Shown piece by piece: positions 49,979 through 58,494 of a DNA stretch of 64,000 bases. The DNA comes from Kaistia defluvii. GTDB taxonomy: Bacteria > Pseudomonadota > Alphaproteobacteria > Rhizobiales > Kaistiaceae. The notes under the pieces were generated by a model. The model was not told the origin of the DNA, did no database searches, and was given only the letters and a program-made list of their open reading frames with translations. The DNA lies in NCBI RefSeq assembly GCF_040548815.1, contig NZ_JBEPSM010000001.1, positions 1,798,001-1,862,000 of the forward strand, in the 5' to 3' direction. The position numbers were made by a program, and so were the translations under genes. The first letter of the stretch is position 1, and each line of letters starts with the position of its first letter.

Positions 49979-50377
49979 ATGCGCATTTTTGGAATAATCG
50001 GCACGATCTGCGCACTTTTTGGATCACTCTTGTCACCGGCAGAGGCTCAACCAGTGGCAAGACAAGCAGAGCAGGCACTCATCATCCATCTGCCATTTGC
50101 CAATGCAGCTCATCCAGCAGAACGCCGAGCCATGGAAGAGCTTGGCGAACAACTAGCCCATGTGATCACCTCCAACGGCTTGGGAGAGTTTGACGGAGAT
50201 GAATGGGGTGAAGGATGGTACATCTTCTTCATGTACGGCGAGAGCGCGGATAGGCTCTTCGATGCCGTTGGTCCAATAGTTGCGTCGAGCCCGTTATCCC
50301 GGGGAGGTCATGCAGTTCGACGATATGGCCCCGCCGACGCCCCAGACGCTCCTCAGGTCACGACGTCGTTTCACTAG
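49979..50377 (+). CDS. Small exported orphan of AT-richer composition
   Basis: 132 residues; G+C is about 50% over the first 120 bases. It has an N-terminal signal (IIGTICALFGSLLSPAEAQ). The core LGEFDGDEWGEGWYIFFMYGESADRLFDAVGPIVAS and RYGPAD resembles a widespread small domain often seen in uncharacterised bacterial proteins, but without a name that I can give. It may be an acquired gene; it lies next to an XRE-like regulator and upstream of a tRNA pair. The start ATG has a weak ribosome binding site. Confidence 0.6.
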   Translation: MRIFGIIGTICALFGSLLSPAEAQPVARQAEQALIIHLPFANAAHPAERRAMEELGEQLAHVITSNGLGEFDGDEWGEGWYIFFMYGESADRLFDAVGPIVASSPLSRGGHAVRRYGPADAPDAPQVTTSFH

Positions 50378-50418
50378 AATACGCAGCCGAACTGGCCCGT
50401 CGGAATAACGCGGCTAAC

Positions 50419-50703
50419 TCAGCCGTCATTCGCCGAGCTGAGCTCTTCCGGGCGCTTGCCCTCGTCGATATGGTTGCGCTGGAGCCGCACGCCGGGCCCG
50501 CCCTCGAGCATCTGGCCCTCGTCCTCGAAGATGATGCCGGCAGCCTGAAGCGTGTCCCGCAGCGTCTCGTAGACGTGCGGCGGCACGACCTCGCCGGCAT
50601 CGAAGCGCAGCGCCGCATCAGCCGGAACACCCGCATGCCGCGCCAGATCCTCGACGCTCCAGCCAAGACCCGCCAGCGCCATCCTGCATTGAAGGACATT
50701 CAT
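50419..50703 (-). CDS. Small XRE-type DNA-binding protein
   Basis: 94 residues. The first half fits a helix-turn-helix of the Cro/XRE type (LGWSVEDLARHAGVPADAALRFDAGEVVPP, then VYETLRDTLQAAGI). The tail IFEDEGQMLEGGPGVRLQ is the GGPGVRL-ending seen in many alphaproteobacterial XRE repressors. Such proteins are often transcription regulators of small, sometimes phage-derived units. It converges on the small exported orphan, which could be its neighbour unit. Other frames overlap here but lack any recognisable feature. Confidence 0.72.
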   Translation of the reverse strand: MNVLQCRMALAGLGWSVEDLARHAGVPADAALRFDAGEVVPPHVYETLRDTLQAAGIIFEDEGQMLEGGPGVRLQRNHIDEGKRPEELSSANDG

Positions 50704-50839
50704 GTCGGCTCACCACTCCTTGTTGTCGTCGGGCCAGTAGACCATCCGCCCGCCCGCTGGGCAATCAACCGCGCGGACGCCGGGACGTTCCCGTATAAGT
50801 CGGGCAAGGCCGTGGGTCTGGCAAGGTCCGGAAACGAAC

Positions 50840-50868
50840 AAGGCCGCCAGTCAGAGACTGGCGGCCTT
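50840..50868 (-). terminator. Terminator downstream of the tRNA-Lys genes
   Basis: A perfect 13-bp stem (50840-50852 with 50856-50868) around AGA, beginning 9 bases from the tRNA CCA end on the minus strand and followed by GTTCGTTTCC. Confidence 0.75.
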
Positions 50869-50876
50869 GTCGAAGA

Positions 50877-50952
50877 TGGTGGGTGCACTAGGGATCGAAC
50901 CTAGGACAAGCTGATTAAGAGTCAGCTGCTCTACCAACTGAGCTATGCACCC
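50877..50952 (-). tRNA. tRNA-Lys (anticodon CTT)
   Basis: 76 bases with encoded CCA. The acceptor stem GGGTGCA pairs with TGCACCC; the anticodon arm is GCTGA-CTCTTAA-TCAGC, giving CTT, which reads AAG (lysine). The T-arm TTCGATCC is standard. It is identical to the copy at 51014 and probably the second of the pair in transcription order. Confidence 0.97.
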
Positions 50953-51013
50953 ATTCGCTGACATTACAGAGCGAAAACAAGAAGGCTCTGGAACCCGCGA
51001 ACGGTCGGTAATT

Positions 51014-51089
51014 TGGTGGGTGCACTAGGGATCGAACCTAGGACAAGCTGATTAAGAGTCAGCTGCTCTACCAACTGAGCTATGCACCC
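51014..51089 (-). tRNA. tRNA-Lys (anticodon CTT)
   Basis: A second, identical 76-base copy, separated from the first by 61 bases, with encoded CCA. Both lie on the minus strand, so this copy is transcribed first. Confidence 0.97.
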
Positions 51090-51315
51090 ATTCCGTGGCG
51101 GCCTCGAAGCCTTCGCCGCGACGCCCGGAACGAGGCGGTATGTAGCAAAGCGCTCCCGGCCTGTCCAGCCGCCCTTTCAATGGACTGTGGAAATCTTCGA
51201 AAGCCAGGCGGCGAGCCGCGGGAAACTGTCATTCTCCCGTCATGCGCGCTCGGTCTATTGCCGGCAATCCTTGGCGCTTTCCGCCCCGGACCTCTCTGAA
51301 ATGATTGAGGAAACC

Positions 51316-53523
51316 ATGCTCAAGCCGATCCTGCGCAGCGCGCTCGCAGCCAGCCTCCTGGCGGGCACCGCCCTCGCCTCCCACGCCGCGGAAAACTTCA
51401 ACCGCATCGCGACCTTCCATGTCGTCGACAACCTGCCTGCCGATGCCGACGCGAAGAAGAAGACGGTCGCCGAGATCATCACCGCGACCGCCGACGGCAA
51501 GACGCTGGTCTATACCGACAGCCCCGGCGAGCGTATCGGCCTGATCGACATAACCGATCCGAAGGCCCCCAAGCCGGCCGGCACCGTCGCTCTCGGCGGC
51601 GAGCCGACCTCGACCGTCGTCGCCAACGGCTTCGCCCTGGTCGGCGTCGTCACCTCCAAGTCGAAGAGCGAGCCCTCGGGCCATCTCGCCATCGTCGACC
51701 TCGCCTCCAAGACCGTGAAGGCTACCTGTGATCTCTCCGGCCAGCCGGATTCGCTCGCCAAGAGCCCGGACGGCAAATTCCTCGCCATCGCGATCGAGAA
51801 TGAGCGCGACGAGGACATCAACGAAGGCGCCATCCCGCAGCTGCCGGGCGGCAACCTGACCAGCTTCGCGATCGGCGCCGATGGTTCCGTCGACTGCGCC
51901 AGCAAGACGGTCATCGACGTCACGGGCCTTGCCGACATCGCCCCGACCGATCCCGAGCCGGAATTCGTCGATATCAACGACAAGAACCAGGTTGTTCTCA
52001 CCCTGCAGGAGAACAACCACATCGTCATCGCCGACCTCGCCACCGGAAAGGTCGTGAAGCATTTTTCGGCCGGCACCGTCGATCTCGATGGCATCGACGT
52101 GAAGAAGGACGGCGTGATCGGCCTTTCCGGCAAGATGGAAAAGGTCGCTCGCGAGCCGGACGGCGTGCAATGGATCGACAATGAGCGGTTCTTCACCGCC
52201 AATGAGGGCGACTGGAAGGGCGGCTCGCGCGGCTTCTCGATCTTCAACATCGACGGCACGCTCGATTATGACTCGGGCACCGCGCTCGAATACGAGACCG
52301 TCCGCCTCGGCCACTACCCGGAAAAGCGCAACAAGAAGGGCAACGAGCCGGAAGGCGCCGAAGTCGGCACCTTCGGCGCCGACAAGCTGATCTTCGTCGG
52401 CTCCGAGCGGGCCTCGCTGGTCGGCGTCTACAAGGACGAGGGCGCCGGTAAGGCCCCAACCTTCCTGCAGGCGCTGCCGGGCGGCATCGGCCCGGAAGGC
52501 CTGCTCGCCATCCCCTCGCGCAACCTGTTCGTGACGGCCGCCGAAAACGATCTGCGCGAGGACGGCCTGATCGGCTCCGTCGTGACGATCTATGAGCGCA
52601 GCGACGCGCCGGCCGCCTACCCGACCCTCGTCTCGGCCGACAAGAACGGCAAGCCGATCGGCTGGGCCGCCCTCTCGGGCACGGTTGCCGACGCCAAGGA
52701 GGTCGGCAAGCTCTACGCCGTCATCGACAGCGCGCAGAAGATCGGCCGCATCCTGACCATCGACGCCACCCAGACCCCGGCCCTCATCACCGACGAGATG
52801 ACGGTCACCAAGGATGGCAAGCCGGTCGAGAACCTCGACCTCGAAGGCATCGCGCTTTCGAGCGATGGCGGCTTCTGGCTCGCCTCGGAAGGCAATCCCG
52901 AGCGCGAAAAGAACAAGACGCAGTCCTCCCTCGTCCGCGTCGACGCCAAGGGCGTGGTTCAGGAAGAGATCGCCCTGCCCGAGGCGCTGGCGCAGCACGC
53001 CACCCGCTTCGGCTTTGAAGGCGTGACGGTGGTCGGCACCGGTGCGGACGAGACGGTCTGGGTGGCCGTGCAGCGCGAATGGAAAGACGATCCCAAGGGC
53101 TTCACCAAGCTCCTCGCCTACAAGCCTGCGTCGAAGGAATGGGCGGCCGTGCTCTACCCGCTCGACAAGGCGGAAAAGGGCTGGGTCGGCCTGTCCGAGC
53201 TGACCGCCGTTCCCGGCGGCCTCGTCGCCATCGAGCGCGACAACCAGATCGGCCGCGACGCGAAGATCAAGAAGCTGACCTTCGTCTCGCTGGACGGCGT
53301 CAAGCCGGCGCCGCTCGGCGGCGAGCTGCCCAAGGTCGCCAAGGAAGACCTCTACGACCTGCTGCCGGCCCTGCAGGCGACGAATGGCTACGTCCTCGAC
53401 AAGATCGAGAGCTTCGCCATCGACGCCGCCGGCAATGGCTATGCGATCACCGACAATGACGGCGTCGACGACCATTCCGGCGAGACGCAGTTCCTCCGCC
53501 TGGATTTCTCCCTGCCGGAATAA
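51316..53523 (+). CDS. Periplasmic phytase/esterase-like beta-propeller protein
   Basis: 735 residues with a signal peptide (LRSALAASLLAGTALASHA). The first half has repeated blade-like strands (TLVYTDSPGERIGLIDITDP; GHLAIVDLASKTV; HIVIADLATGKVV); the second contains an esterase-like phytase region (IGPEGLLAIP, NLDLEGIALSSDGGFWLASEGNP, SLPE end). This two-part order is known for PF13449-type proteins, proposed phosphatases or esterases without firm proof. GAGGAA at 51307-51312 places the start at 51316. A strong hairpin follows. Confidence 0.86.
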   Translation: MLKPILRSALAASLLAGTALASHAAENFNRIATFHVVDNLPADADAKKKTVAEIITATADGKTLVYTDSPGERIGLIDITDPKAPKPAGTVALGGEPTSTVVANGFALVGVVTSKSKSEPSGHLAIVDLASKTVKATCDLSGQPDSLAKSPDGKFLAIAIENERDEDINEGAIPQLPGGNLTSFAIGADGSVDCASKTVIDVTGLADIAPTDPEPEFVDINDKNQVVLTLQENNHIVIADLATGKVVKHFSAGTVDLDGIDVKKDGVIGLSGKMEKVAREPDGVQWIDNERFFTANEGDWKGGSRGFSIFNIDGTLDYDSGTALEYETVRLGHYPEKRNKKGNEPEGAEVGTFGADKLIFVGSERASLVGVYKDEGAGKAPTFLQALPGGIGPEGLLAIPSRNLFVTAAENDLREDGLIGSVVTIYERSDAPAAYPTLVSADKNGKPIGWAALSGTVADAKEVGKLYAVIDSAQKIGRILTIDATQTPALITDEMTVTKDGKPVENLDLEGIALSSDGGFWLASEGNPEREKNKTQSSLVRVDAKGVVQEEIALPEALAQHATRFGFEGVTVVGTGADETVWVAVQREWKDDPKGFTKLLAYKPASKEWAAVLYPLDKAEKGWVGLSELTAVPGGLVAIERDNQIGRDAKIKKLTFVSLDGVKPAPLGGELPKVAKEDLYDLLPALQATNGYVLDKIESFAIDAAGNGYAITDNDGVDDHSGETQFLRLDFSLPE

Positions 53524-53542
53524 GACGGCATTCGGATCGACG

Positions 53543-53575
53543 GAAACGGCGTCCTGCGAAAGCAGGGCGCCGTTT
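53543..53575 (+). terminator. Terminator of the phytase-like gene
   Basis: A 15-bp stem with one T-G wobble (GAAACGGCG.. with ..CGCCGTTTC) and a GAAA loop, starting 20 bases after the stop. Confidence 0.7.
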
Positions 53576-53630
53576 CGCTGCTGGGGACGCTATTTCACTC
53601 GGCGGGGACGGATTCCAGGGCTGGCCCAAA

Positions 53631-53787
53631 GCTCCGCCATCATCCTGAGTTGCCCGGCGAAGCCGGGCCTCGAAGGAGGGTCCAGTGACCACGCAGGCCG
53701 GGCACGATCGTATGCGGCGAGAGGCGTCACGCTGGATCCTCCTTCGAGGCTTCGCTCTCGCGAAGCGCCTCAGGATGATGGCGGAGC
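53631..53787. repeat. Interspersed palindromic element, copy A
   Basis: 157 bases bounded by a perfect 19-bp inverted repeat, GCTCCGCCATCATCCTGAG (53631-53649) with its complement (53769-53787). Inside are a second inverted repeat around GCCTCGAAGGAGG and a small GC hairpin CCCGGC-GAA-GCCGGG. A related element lies at 57195-57360. It resembles the rhizobial families of intergenic mosaic palindromes. It carries no gene. Confidence 0.75.
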
Positions 53788-53827
53788 AACCGTCGTTGAA
53801 GGCCCCTATCCGCGAAAGTGCCGTCAC

Positions 53828-53861
53828 AAACGAAAACGGCCGCGTCATCGACGCGGCCGTT
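53828..53861 (-). terminator. Terminator of leuA
   Basis: A perfect 12-bp stem (53835-53846 with 53850-53861) around ATC; on the leuA strand it is followed by TTTTCGTTTG. It begins 21 bases past the leuA stop. Confidence 0.85.
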
Positions 53862-53881
53862 GGCATTCAAACGTCACCCGA

Positions 53882-55450
53882 TCAGGCGTTAACGGCCTGG
53901 GCGTGCTGGCGCTGGCGCTTCACCGTCAGCTTGTTCAGGCTGGAGAGATACGCCTTGGCCGAGGCAACCATCGTATCCGGGTCGGCGCCCTTGCCGGTGA
54001 CCGACTTGCCGTCTTCCTCGAGCCGGACCGAAACCTCGGCCTGCGCGTCGGTGCCTTCGGTGACCGCGTGCACCTGATAGAGCGACAGCGTCGCCTCATG
54101 CGGCACGATCGCCTTGATCGCGTTGAAGATCGCGTCGACCGGGCCGTTGCCGGAGACTTCCTTGGTGACGTGCGAACCCTCGACGTCGAGGCTGATGATC
54201 GCCTTGGCGGCGCCGCCGGTGCCGGCGATGACGGTCAGCGACAACAGGCGAATCGATTCGGCGGCGGTAGCGACCTCGTCGCCGATCAGCGCCTCGATGT
54301 CCTCGTCATAGACATGCTTCTTGCGGTCCGCCAAATCCTTGAAGCGCTTGAAAGCGTCTTCCAGGGCATTGTCGCCGACCTCGTAGCCCAATTCCTTCAG
54401 CTTCTCGCGGAAAGCATGGCGGCCCGAATGCTTGCCCATCACGAGCGAGGTCGCCTTCACGCCGACGCTCTCCGGCGTCATGATCTCGTAGGTCTCGGCG
54501 TTCTTCAGCATGCCGTCCTGGTGGATGCCGCTTTCATGCGCGAAGGCGTTCCGGCCGACGATCGCCTTGTTGTACTGGACCGGGAAAGCCGAGACGTTCG
54601 AGACCATCTTCGAAGCGCGGGTCAGCATGGTCGCGTCGATATTGGTGTCATAGGGCATGACATCGCGGCGGGTGCGGATCGCCATGACGATCTCTTCCAG
54701 CGCCGCATTGCCGGCGCGCTCGCCGAGGCCGTTGATCGTGCATTCGATCTGGCGGGCACCGCCAGCGATACCCGCCAGCGAATTGGCGACGGCCAGGCCC
54801 AGATCGTTATGGCAATGGGTGGAGAAGATCGCCTTGTCGGAATTGGGAACGCGCTCGATCACCTGGCGGAACATGGCCGCATATTCTTCCGGCACGGCAT
54901 AGCCGACCGTATCGGGCAGGTTGATCGTCGTGGCGCCGGCCTTGATGGCGGCGTCGACGCAGCGGACCAGATATTCGATCGGCGTACGGGTGGCGTCCAT
55001 CGCGGACCACTCGACGTCCTCGACCAGGTTGCGCGCCTGCGCAACCGTGGCGGCGATGATGTCGAGCACCTGCTCCTCGGTCTTGCGCATCTGATGCGCC
55101 AGATGGATGGGCGAGGTCGAGACGAAGGTGTGGATGCGCGAACGCTTGGCGACGCGGACCGCCTCGCCGGCGCGGATGATGTCGCCGGAAATCGCGCGGG
55201 CGAGGCCGGCGATGGTGACATTGTCACCGGCGCGCTTGGCGATCTCGTGCACGGCCTCGAAATCGCCCTGGCTGGCGATCGGGAAGCCGGCTTCGATCAC
55301 GTCGACGCCCATGTCTTCGAGCAGTTCGGCGACTTCGATCTTTTCTTCGAACGTCATCGAGGCGCCGGGGCACTGCTCGCCGTCGCGCAAGGTCGTGTCG
55401 AAGATGACGATCCGGTCCTTGGACGAGGACGAGTTGGCATTCGCGGTCAT
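53882..55450 (-). CDS. leuA: 2-Isopropylmalate synthase
   Basis: First committed step of leucine synthesis: acetyl-CoA plus 2-oxoisovalerate to 2-isopropylmalate. 522 residues: a TIM-barrel catalytic domain with [19 protein letters not shown], the [18 protein letters not shown] metal-binding motif (HxH) and [14 protein letters not shown], then a C-terminal regulatory (LeuA allosteric) domain expected to sense leucine. The start ATG has AAGGAAGACCAGA upstream. A short leucine-rich leader peptide lies 112 bases before it, so control by both feedback inhibition and attenuation is likely. Confidence 0.97.
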   Translation of the reverse strand: MTANANSSSSKDRIVIFDTTLRDGEQCPGASMTFEEKIEVAELLEDMGVDVIEAGFPIASQGDFEAVHEIAKRAGDNVTIAGLARAISGDIIRAGEAVRVAKRSRIHTFVSTSPIHLAHQMRKTEEQVLDIIAATVAQARNLVEDVEWSAMDATRTPIEYLVRCVDAAIKAGATTINLPDTVGYAVPEEYAAMFRQVIERVPNSDKAIFSTHCHNDLGLAVANSLAGIAGGARQIECTINGLGERAGNAALEEIVMAIRTRRDVMPYDTNIDATMLTRASKMVSNVSAFPVQYNKAIVGRNAFAHESGIHQDGMLKNAETYEIMTPESVGVKATSLVMGKHSGRHAFREKLKELGYEVGDNALEDAFKRFKDLADRKKHVYDEDIEALIGDEVATAAESIRLLSLTVIAGTGGAAKAIISLDVEGSHVTKEVSGNGPVDAIFNAIKAIVPHEATLSLYQVHAVTEGTDAQAEVSVRLEEDGKSVTGKGADPDTMVASAKAYLSSLNKLTVKRQRQHAQAVNA

Positions 55451-55526
55451 TCTGGTCTTCCTTATCGGGTGCCCGACGCGCGCATGGCGATCAGGGCATG
55501 AATGGCGGAGGTCTTCGCTTTCATTC

Positions 55527-55568
55527 CCCTGAGTGCCCGCCCGACATGGGGCAGCCGACGCTCAGGGG
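55527..55568 (-). promoter_or_regulatory. leuA leader hairpin
   Basis: On the leuA strand, CCCCTGAG (complement of 55561-55568) pairs with CTCAGGGG (complement of 55527-55534). The 5' arm overlaps the leader peptide stop codon, so ribosome position on the leader would decide whether this stem forms. No T-run follows, so effect may be on leuA ribosome access or on an alternative fold rather than a classic terminator. Confidence 0.5.
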
Positions 55569-55603
55569 CGTCTAAGGAGAAGCAGACCACGAAGAGCGGA
55601 CAT
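55562..55603 (-). CDS. leuL: Leucine leader peptide of leuA (attenuator)
   Basis: A 13-codon frame, MSALRGLLLLRRP, with four consecutive leucine codons (CTG, CTT, CTC, CTT) plus one earlier. It lies on the leuA strand, 112 bases before the leuA start, and its stop overlaps the 5' arm of a hairpin. This is the classic form of a leader peptide whose translation stalls when leucyl-tRNA is scarce. It is too short for most gene finders. Upstream on the same strand GGCCGTGCC offers only a weak ribosome binding site, the main reservation. Confidence 0.7.
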   Translation of the reverse strand: MSALRGLLLLRRP

Positions 55604-55846
55604 GGCACGGCCGGTCGCGTCGGACGCAACCTGGAACCCGGAACCATGAATCGTGAAGAGCCGCACGCTCTCGCCCTCGTTTGCATTCCGCCGGACCGCG
55701 CGGCGTCACGCCGGGATCAGACTGCAAGACCCATAGCAAAGGACCCCTATCGGAAGCAAGGCGACAATCGGGCCTTCGCCGTTTCTGTTGCATGGGGATT
55801 TGGCGGGTTGCTATAGACCACGCGAAGCAGAGGACCGGGCCCCACC

Positions 55847-56935
55847 ATGACCGTCGACGAAGCCAGGACGCGTGGCGGCCGCCCGTTGCGCATTCTCGAT
55901 ATCAACACGCGCCTGTTCCATCATGCAGCCCCCGACCAGACCGACTTCTTCTGGTCGGGCCGCAAGCCCGGCGGCGCGAACGCGCCCCTGCTCGGCCCCG
56001 GCGCCTTCTTCCGCACGATGCGAATGCTGCGCGACGGCGACTATGACCTCGTCGTCGTGGACGGGCCGACGCTTCCCGCCTGGCATCCGCGCACCTGGCT
56101 GACGGCGTTGCGCGATTATCACGTGCGCGCGCCCAAGGCGCTGTTCGCCATTGCCGCCACGCGGCTGATGCATCGCTTCCACGACGTCCCCGTGGCGGTG
56201 ATCGACATCAATGATTCCTTCGGCGTGGGGAAGCACAATTTCCGCCTGATCGACCGCTGCCACAGCTATTTCAAGCGCGAGCTCACCGCCGACAAATGGC
56301 AGGTGTTCTTCAAGTCGAGCCATTGGGACCTGCCCGGCCGGCGCTGGCGGCTGAAGAAGAGCTCGCAGCGCCGGATCCACAAGCTGAAGCCGATCCATCT
56401 CGGCTATCCCGGCCGGCTCGCCAGCCAGCCGACGACGGTGAAGACGTCGGACGTGTTCTTCGCCGGCGACACGCACCCGAATAGCAGCGTGCGCAGCGAA
56501 GGCATCGAGGAATTGCTGGCGCTGCGCAACGAGGGCTACATCATCGACGTGCCGGATGGCCCGCTCGATCGCGCCACCTTCCACCACCGCCTCGCCTCGG
56601 CCCGGCTTGCCTGGTCGCCAATGGGCTATGGCTGGGATTGCTACCGCCACTATGAGTCGAGCGAACTCGGCACCGTGCCGGTGATGAACTATCCGACGAT
56701 CTGCCAGCACAGACCGTTCCGCAATGGCGAGCATTGCTTCTACTATTCGCCCGAACCCGGCGGCCTCTCGCGCGCCGTGCGCGGCGCCCTGCAGGACCCC
56801 GACCGCCTCGCCGGCATGGCCGTCGCGGCGCGGGCGTTCACGCTGGAGAACCACACGATCCGCGCCCGCGCGGAATATGTGGTGACTACGGTGCTGGAGC
56901 GTTCGCTGGACGGAGAACCAGCGGCGGTGGCGTGA
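55847..56935 (+). CDS. CgeB-like glycosyltransferase (GT1-type)
   Basis: 362 residues, no membrane spans. The C-terminal part follows the CgeB/YkvP pattern: KTSDVFFAGDTHPNSSVRSEGIEELLAL, LAWSPMGYGWDCYRHYESSELGTVPVMNYPTI and GEHCFYYSPEPGGLSRAVRGAL, which form the nucleotide-sugar site of the GT-B fold. It would glycosylate an envelope or surface component. It is divergent from leuA; the 396 bases between hold the leucine leader. Followed by a repeat-rich region. Confidence 0.82.
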   Translation: MTVDEARTRGGRPLRILDINTRLFHHAAPDQTDFFWSGRKPGGANAPLLGPGAFFRTMRMLRDGDYDLVVVDGPTLPAWHPRTWLTALRDYHVRAPKALFAIAATRLMHRFHDVPVAVIDINDSFGVGKHNFRLIDRCHSYFKRELTADKWQVFFKSSHWDLPGRRWRLKKSSQRRIHKLKPIHLGYPGRLASQPTTVKTSDVFFAGDTHPNSSVRSEGIEELLALRNEGYIIDVPDGPLDRATFHHRLASARLAWSPMGYGWDCYRHYESSELGTVPVMNYPTICQHRPFRNGEHCFYYSPEPGGLSRAVRGALQDPDRLAGMAVAARAFTLENHTIRARAEYVVTTVLERSLDGEPAAVA

Positions 56936-57015
56936 GGGCTGCCGGGTCCGCGAAGAGGAGATCCCTACGTTGACATCGTAGGGGCAGAGGTTCGGTTGCT
57001 ACGAGGCTGTAAAAT

Positions 57016-57070
57016 CACCCTCACCTCTCCCTGAAGGAGAGGTCGGCGGCCAAAGGCCGGCGGGTGAGGG
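57016..57070. repeat. Palindromic intergenic repeat (CCTCTCC type)
   Basis: CCCTCACC at the left pairs with GGGTGAGGG at the right, around the inner palindrome ACCTCTCC..GGAGAGGT and GGCCAAAGGCC. Similar CTCTCC/GGAGAG palindromes occur at 57157-57174, 62848-62869 and 28598-28624, suggesting a family. Confidence 0.6.
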
Positions 57071-57194
57071 TTTACGGCCTCCGCAAGCTGGCGCCTCACA
57101 TCCGCAGCCTTGTCCTGAGGGTTCTCTAACTCCTCGGCCGGAGCTTCGCTCCGACCTCTCCCTCAGGGAGAGGTGAAGAAAGGCTTCCGCCGCC

Positions 57195-57360
57195 CTCCGC
57201 CATCATCCTGAGGCGCTTCGTGTGAGCCGAGCCTCGAAGGAGGCTCCAGCGGAGCGCCCCGAATCTGGAGTCGACGAAATCGGCCTTTGCGCTTTCAAGA
57301 GCGATCGCTGAACGCTCCTTCGAGGCCCGGCTTTGCCGGGCACCTCAGGATGATGTTCGA
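57195..57360. repeat. Interspersed palindromic element, copy B
   Basis: The core inverted repeat is CATCATCCTGAGG (57201-57213) with CCTCAGGATGATG (57343-57355). Inside is GCCTCGAAGGAGGCTCCA, matching copy A at 53631 through GCCTCGAAGGAGG, and GCCCGGC-TTTGCCGGGC. The outer ends are less perfect than in copy A. Confidence 0.7.
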
Positions 57361-57408
57361 GACACTCAGCAGGCAGGAAAGCAAGCTCGAGAGCGCTGAG
57401 GGTCTTGC

Positions 57409-58317
57409 CTAGATATCCAGCGTTCCCCGGGCGATCAGCACGGTGTCGCCGCCGATCCGGCTGGCGAACAGGGCGTGATTCTCGATGTCAACCTCGAGCG
57501 AGATCAGGCTCGGACGGTCGATTTCAAAACCCTGCTCGATGACGAAGCGATGCGTGCCCGAGGGCAACTGGTCGAAGGCCGCAACCGCGCCGGCGAAGGC
57601 GGCGGCGGCGGAGCCGGTCGCCGGGTCCTCGATGATGCCCTCGCCGAGCCAGAACATGCGGGCGTGGAACTGATGCTCGTTGGTCGTGGTCTCGCGCGTG
57701 TAGAGATAGACGCTGCCGACGCCCTCCGGCAGCACGCTCTTCCAGTTCTGGATCACCGGCCTTGCGCGGGCGATGGCCGAGAGATCGCGCACCGGCACCA
57801 GCAGATAGGGCACACCCGCCGAATAGACCGACGGGCGGTGATTCTCGCAGCCCAGTTGCGACGGCTCCAGCCCCAGCATCGCCGCCAGCGCCGCGTCGTC
57901 GATCACGGCCTCAATCTTTTCCGCCTGGCGCGGCACGTCGAAGATGGCGTGGCCCGCCTTGCCGGAATGCAGCGCGACGGCGCAGCGGATGTCGCCGACC
58001 TTTTCCTCGACGACGAAGACCGCATCCTGCCCGGCCGCATCCGGACCGAAGGTTTCGAGCGCCAGCAGCACCGCCGTGCCGACGGTCGGGTGGCCGGCAA
58101 ACGGCATTTCATAGGCCGGGCAGAAAATGCGCAGATGCGCGCGATGGCCGGGCCGTTCCGGCGGCAGGACGAACACCGTCTCGGCCAGGTTGAACTCGCG
58201 CGTGATCGCCTGCATGCGCTCGTCGCTCAGCCCCTCGCTGTCGAGGACCACGGCAAGCTGATTGCCCTGAAGCGGGGTTTTGGCAAACACGTCGAGAAGG
58301 GCAAAGCGGCGGGACAA
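57409..58317 (-). CDS. PhzF-family isomerase-like protein
   Basis: 302 residues of the PhzF/diaminopimelate epimerase fold: FALLDVFAKTPLQGNQLAVV at the N-terminus, catalytic Glu in EFNLAETVFVLPP, and the domain repeats MPFAGHPTVGTAVLLA and DPATGSAAAAFAGAV. Members isomerise small molecules, including a phenazine precursor, but most have unknown substrates. The start is a TTG at 58317 with GAGG five bases upstream; the nearby ATG at 58327 is out of frame. Confidence 0.9.
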   Translation of the reverse strand: MSRRFALLDVFAKTPLQGNQLAVVLDSEGLSDERMQAITREFNLAETVFVLPPERPGHRAHLRIFCPAYEMPFAGHPTVGTAVLLALETFGPDAAGQDAVFVVEEKVGDIRCAVALHSGKAGHAIFDVPRQAEKIEAVIDDAALAAMLGLEPSQLGCENHRPSVYSAGVPYLLVPVRDLSAIARARPVIQNWKSVLPEGVGSVYLYTRETTTNEHQFHARMFWLGEGIIEDPATGSAAAAFAGAVAAFDQLPSGTHRFVIEQGFEIDRPSLISLEVDIENHALFASRIGGDTVLIARGTLDI

Positions 58318-58494
58318 GGCAACCTCATGCGTCGATCGGAACTAGATGATCCGTCATAGCACGGCGGGAAGCGGCGCGGCCTCTGTGATGGCATTCATAG
58401 CGGCGAAGCCCGCGTTTTGTTGTGCTCTGGTCATTCAGCGAGCGTTCAGGTCGCCCCCTCTAAAACCGCATCAACGCCTACCGGAGATACCAGC

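Larger units (their letters stand above)
56936..57408. other. Repeat-rich intergenic region
   Basis: 473 bases without a gene, built from several palindromes: CCCTCACC.. with ..GGGTGAGGG flanking ACCTCTCCCTGAAGGAGAGGTC (57016-57070), a variant CTCTCCCTCAGGGAGAGG (57157-57174), and the larger element at 57195-57360. The composition looks like accumulated intergenic mosaic elements between the convergent GT and PhzF genes. Confidence 0.7.

Noticed and set aside
50470..50904. 144-residue plus-strand frame overlapping the XRE-like gene
   Set aside because: It runs into the tRNA terminator and has no recognisable feature; the opposite frame has a helix-turn-helix pattern.
51229..53475. 748-residue minus-strand frame opposite the phytase-like gene
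   Set aside because: Codon-composition shadow of a high-GC gene; no recognisable motif, and the plus strand has a signal peptide, Shine-Dalgarno and terminator.
55462..55686. 74-residue frame on the leuA strand covering the leader region
   Set aside because: Arg/Pro-rich and featureless; the short leucine-run frame in another phase explains the region better.
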